NCBI GenBank assembly: GCA_964559865.1
Contig: CAZLJD010000013.1
Location: 1-64,000, forward strand
Reading direction: 5' to 3'
DNA: 64,000 nt
Origin: JAGHAJ01 sp964559865 [NCBI: uncultured Synergistota bacterium]
Lineage (GTDB): Bacteria; Synergistota; JAGHAJ01
Below are positions 62,744-64,000 of the stretch, in pieces. The stretch's first letter is position 1; each line of letters begins with the position of its first letter. The notes below the pieces were generated by a model that saw nothing but the letters and a program-made list of their open reading frames with translations, made no database searches and was not told where the DNA came from. Position numbers and translations under genes: made by a program.

Positions 62744-64000
62744 TTATCCCTCCCATTTCAGCACAGGCTCCCTTGCAGCTTTTACATTGTCCAATCTCCT
62801 CACAGGGGTGTTGTAAGGCGCATTCTTTACTCTCTCAGGTTCCCTCTTGGAGATTTCATCGATCTCCTTCATTATATCAATAAATCTGTCTAATGTCTCC
62901 TTCGTTTCTGTCTCATTTGGCTCTATCATTATCGCTTCGTGCACTATCAGCGGGAAGTAGATAGTTGGTGGATGTACACCATAGTCCAAAAGCATTTTAG
63001 CTATATCCAGTGTGCTCACACCGTACTCCTTCTTGTGTTTCTCTCCAGAAAGGACAAATTCGTGCTTACACACACGGTCGTAAGGTAACTCGTAATACTC
63101 TTTCAGCTTTTCCTTCAAATAGTTTGCGTTTAACACTGCAAGTTCGCTTGCCTCTTTTAACCCCTTGCCTCCCATCCTCTTAATATACGCAAGTGCTTTT
63201 AGTACCACATTGTACTGACCATAGAATGCCCTTATCCTACCTATGGTGTGCGGCACATCATAATTCCAGTAGTAGTTCCCGTTAGCTTCAGATAAAACCG
63301 GTGATGGTAAGTAATCTTTTAAGAAGTCCTTCACACAGATAGCACCACCACCTGGCCCTCCACCCCCGTGAGGCGTGGAAAATGTTTTGTGGAGATTAAG
63401 GTGCACTATATCAAAATGCATATCACCGGGTCTCGAAACCCCCATTATTGCATTGAGATTAGCACCATCATAGTAAAGGAGTCCTCCAACCGAGTGGATT
63501 ATTTCTGCCATCTCTTCTATATGAAGTTCAAACAGGCCAAGAGTATTAGGGTTAGTAAGCATTAACATGGCAACATCTTCATTAACAACCTTCTTAAGCT
63601 CTTCTATATCTACACACCCATCTCTGTCAGATTTTACTTCTACCACCTTGAATCCAGCCATAGCAGCAGAAGCTGGATTTGTTCCATGTGCAGAATCTGG
63701 TACAACTATAGTGCTCCTCTTTTCACCCTTCACCTCGAAGTACTTTCTTGCTATAAGCGTTCCCGTAAGCTCTCCGTGTGCACCAGCAGCAGGTTGAAAT
63801 GTCATCTCATCCATACCAGTAACCTCAAGAAGGTATTTTCTTGCCTCCCACAAAAGCGACAAAGAGCCCTGAACGTCCTCTTCCTCCTGGTAAGGGTGAA
63901 GCTCCACGAGGTCGTCCATTCTGGCTATATCCTCGTTGACTTTCGGATTATACTTCATTGTGCACGAACCAAGAGGATAAAAGCCACTATCGACTCCATA
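62744..64000 (-). CDS. gcvPB: Glycine dehydrogenase (decarboxylating) subunit 2, N-terminus outside window
   Basis: The C-terminal 418 residues of the PLP-dependent P-protein subunit 2 of the glycine cleavage system. The frame is open to the right edge ([17 protein letters not shown] spans the 42 bases before the first internal ATG). The PLP lysine is in [34 protein letters not shown] and [11 protein letters not shown] are also typical. It is followed by fhs after 31 bases. The other gcv genes probably lie just outside. Confidence 0.95.
   Translation of the reverse strand, partial: YGVDSGFYPLGSCTMKYNPKVNEDIARMDDLVELHPYQEEEDVQGSLSLLWEARKYLLEVTGMDEMTFQPAAGAHGELTGTLIARKYFEVKGEKRSTIVVPDSAHGTNPASAAMAGFKVVEVKSDRDGCVDIEELKKVVNEDVAMLMLTNPNTLGLFELHIEEMAEIIHSVGGLLYYDGANLNAIMGVSRPGDMHFDIVHLNLHKTFSTPHGGGGPGGGAICVKDFLKDYLPSPVLSEANGNYYWNYDVPHTIGRIRAFYGQYNVVLKALAYIKRMGGKGLKEASELAVLNANYLKEKLKEYYELPYDRVCKHEFVLSGEKHKKEYGVSTLDIAKMLLDYGVHPPTIYFPLIVHEAIMIEPNETETKETLDRFIDIMKEIDEISKREPERVKNAPYNTPVRRLDNVKAAREPVLKWEG

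Overview
The window is 64 kb of a bacterial chromosome, AT-rich by eye, with dense, mostly minus-strand operons, many GTG/TTG starts, strong Shine-Dalgarno sequences and several near-consensus sigma-70 promoters. The gene set (alanine dehydrogenase with racemase and symporter, P-protein and formyl-THF ligase, a tungsten-type aldehyde:ferredoxin oxidoreductase, nicotinamidase, several sugar ABC transporters) suggests a strictly anaerobic fermenter of amino acids and sugars. Synergistota is my best guess and Thermotogota a possible alternative. The phylum is an inference from gene content, not something the sequence proves.

Region 1 (1-9.1 kb): the 3' part of a chemoreceptor gene, then a convergent ribose-type operon (lacI-type regulator, rbsA, rbsC, rbsB) driven by a perfect TTGACA-N17-TATAAT promoter with a palindromic LacI-type operator at its -10. 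Next come an OsmC-like protein, a lysine exporter encoded as two overlapping genes, a nitroreductase and a divergent DapB-like reductase.

Region 2 (9.1-22.9 kb): an L-rhamnose regulon. One arm runs leftward (aldehyde:ferredoxin oxidoreductase, then a class II aldolase, overlapping by 4 bp). The other runs rightward (DeoR regulator, rhamnose-type ABC transporter, RhaB kinase, RhaI isomerase, a sugar epimerase, an AraD-like enzyme and a second FGGY kinase). The two arms share overlapping divergent promoters and a 21-bp palindrome. The layout suggests that rhamnulose-1-phosphate is cleaved to DHAP and lactaldehyde, and that lactaldehyde is oxidised with reduction of ferredoxin.

Region 3 (22.9-32.6 kb): a minus-strand CUT1 sugar transporter operon that starts with an AllA-like cupin, has two different MalK-type ATPases and ends with ribokinase. 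It is followed by three nucleotide-sugar genes (rfbA, an epimerase/dehydratase-like SDR, rfbC).

Region 4 (32.6-51.1 kb): a decayed chemoreceptor fragment, tRNA-Pro(GGG) and rsmA on the plus strand, then a run of 17 tightly packed housekeeping genes on the minus strand from secA down to HU. The run includes argS, trpS, cmk, plsC, hflX, yicC, remA, gmk, rpoZ, coaBC, priA and der. PriA lacks its helicase ATPase motifs but keeps its zinc cysteines.

Region 5 (51.1-64 kb): an ArsR-regulated radical SAM/SPASM protein. Then come a plus-strand trio (nicotinamidase-like hydrolase, SerA, aminotransferase), a minus-strand alanine module (symporter, racemase, alanine dehydrogenase) and a one-carbon/glycine module (gcvPB, fhs, lipoate ligase) that runs off the right edge. 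I see no CRISPR array, insertion sequence or prophage.
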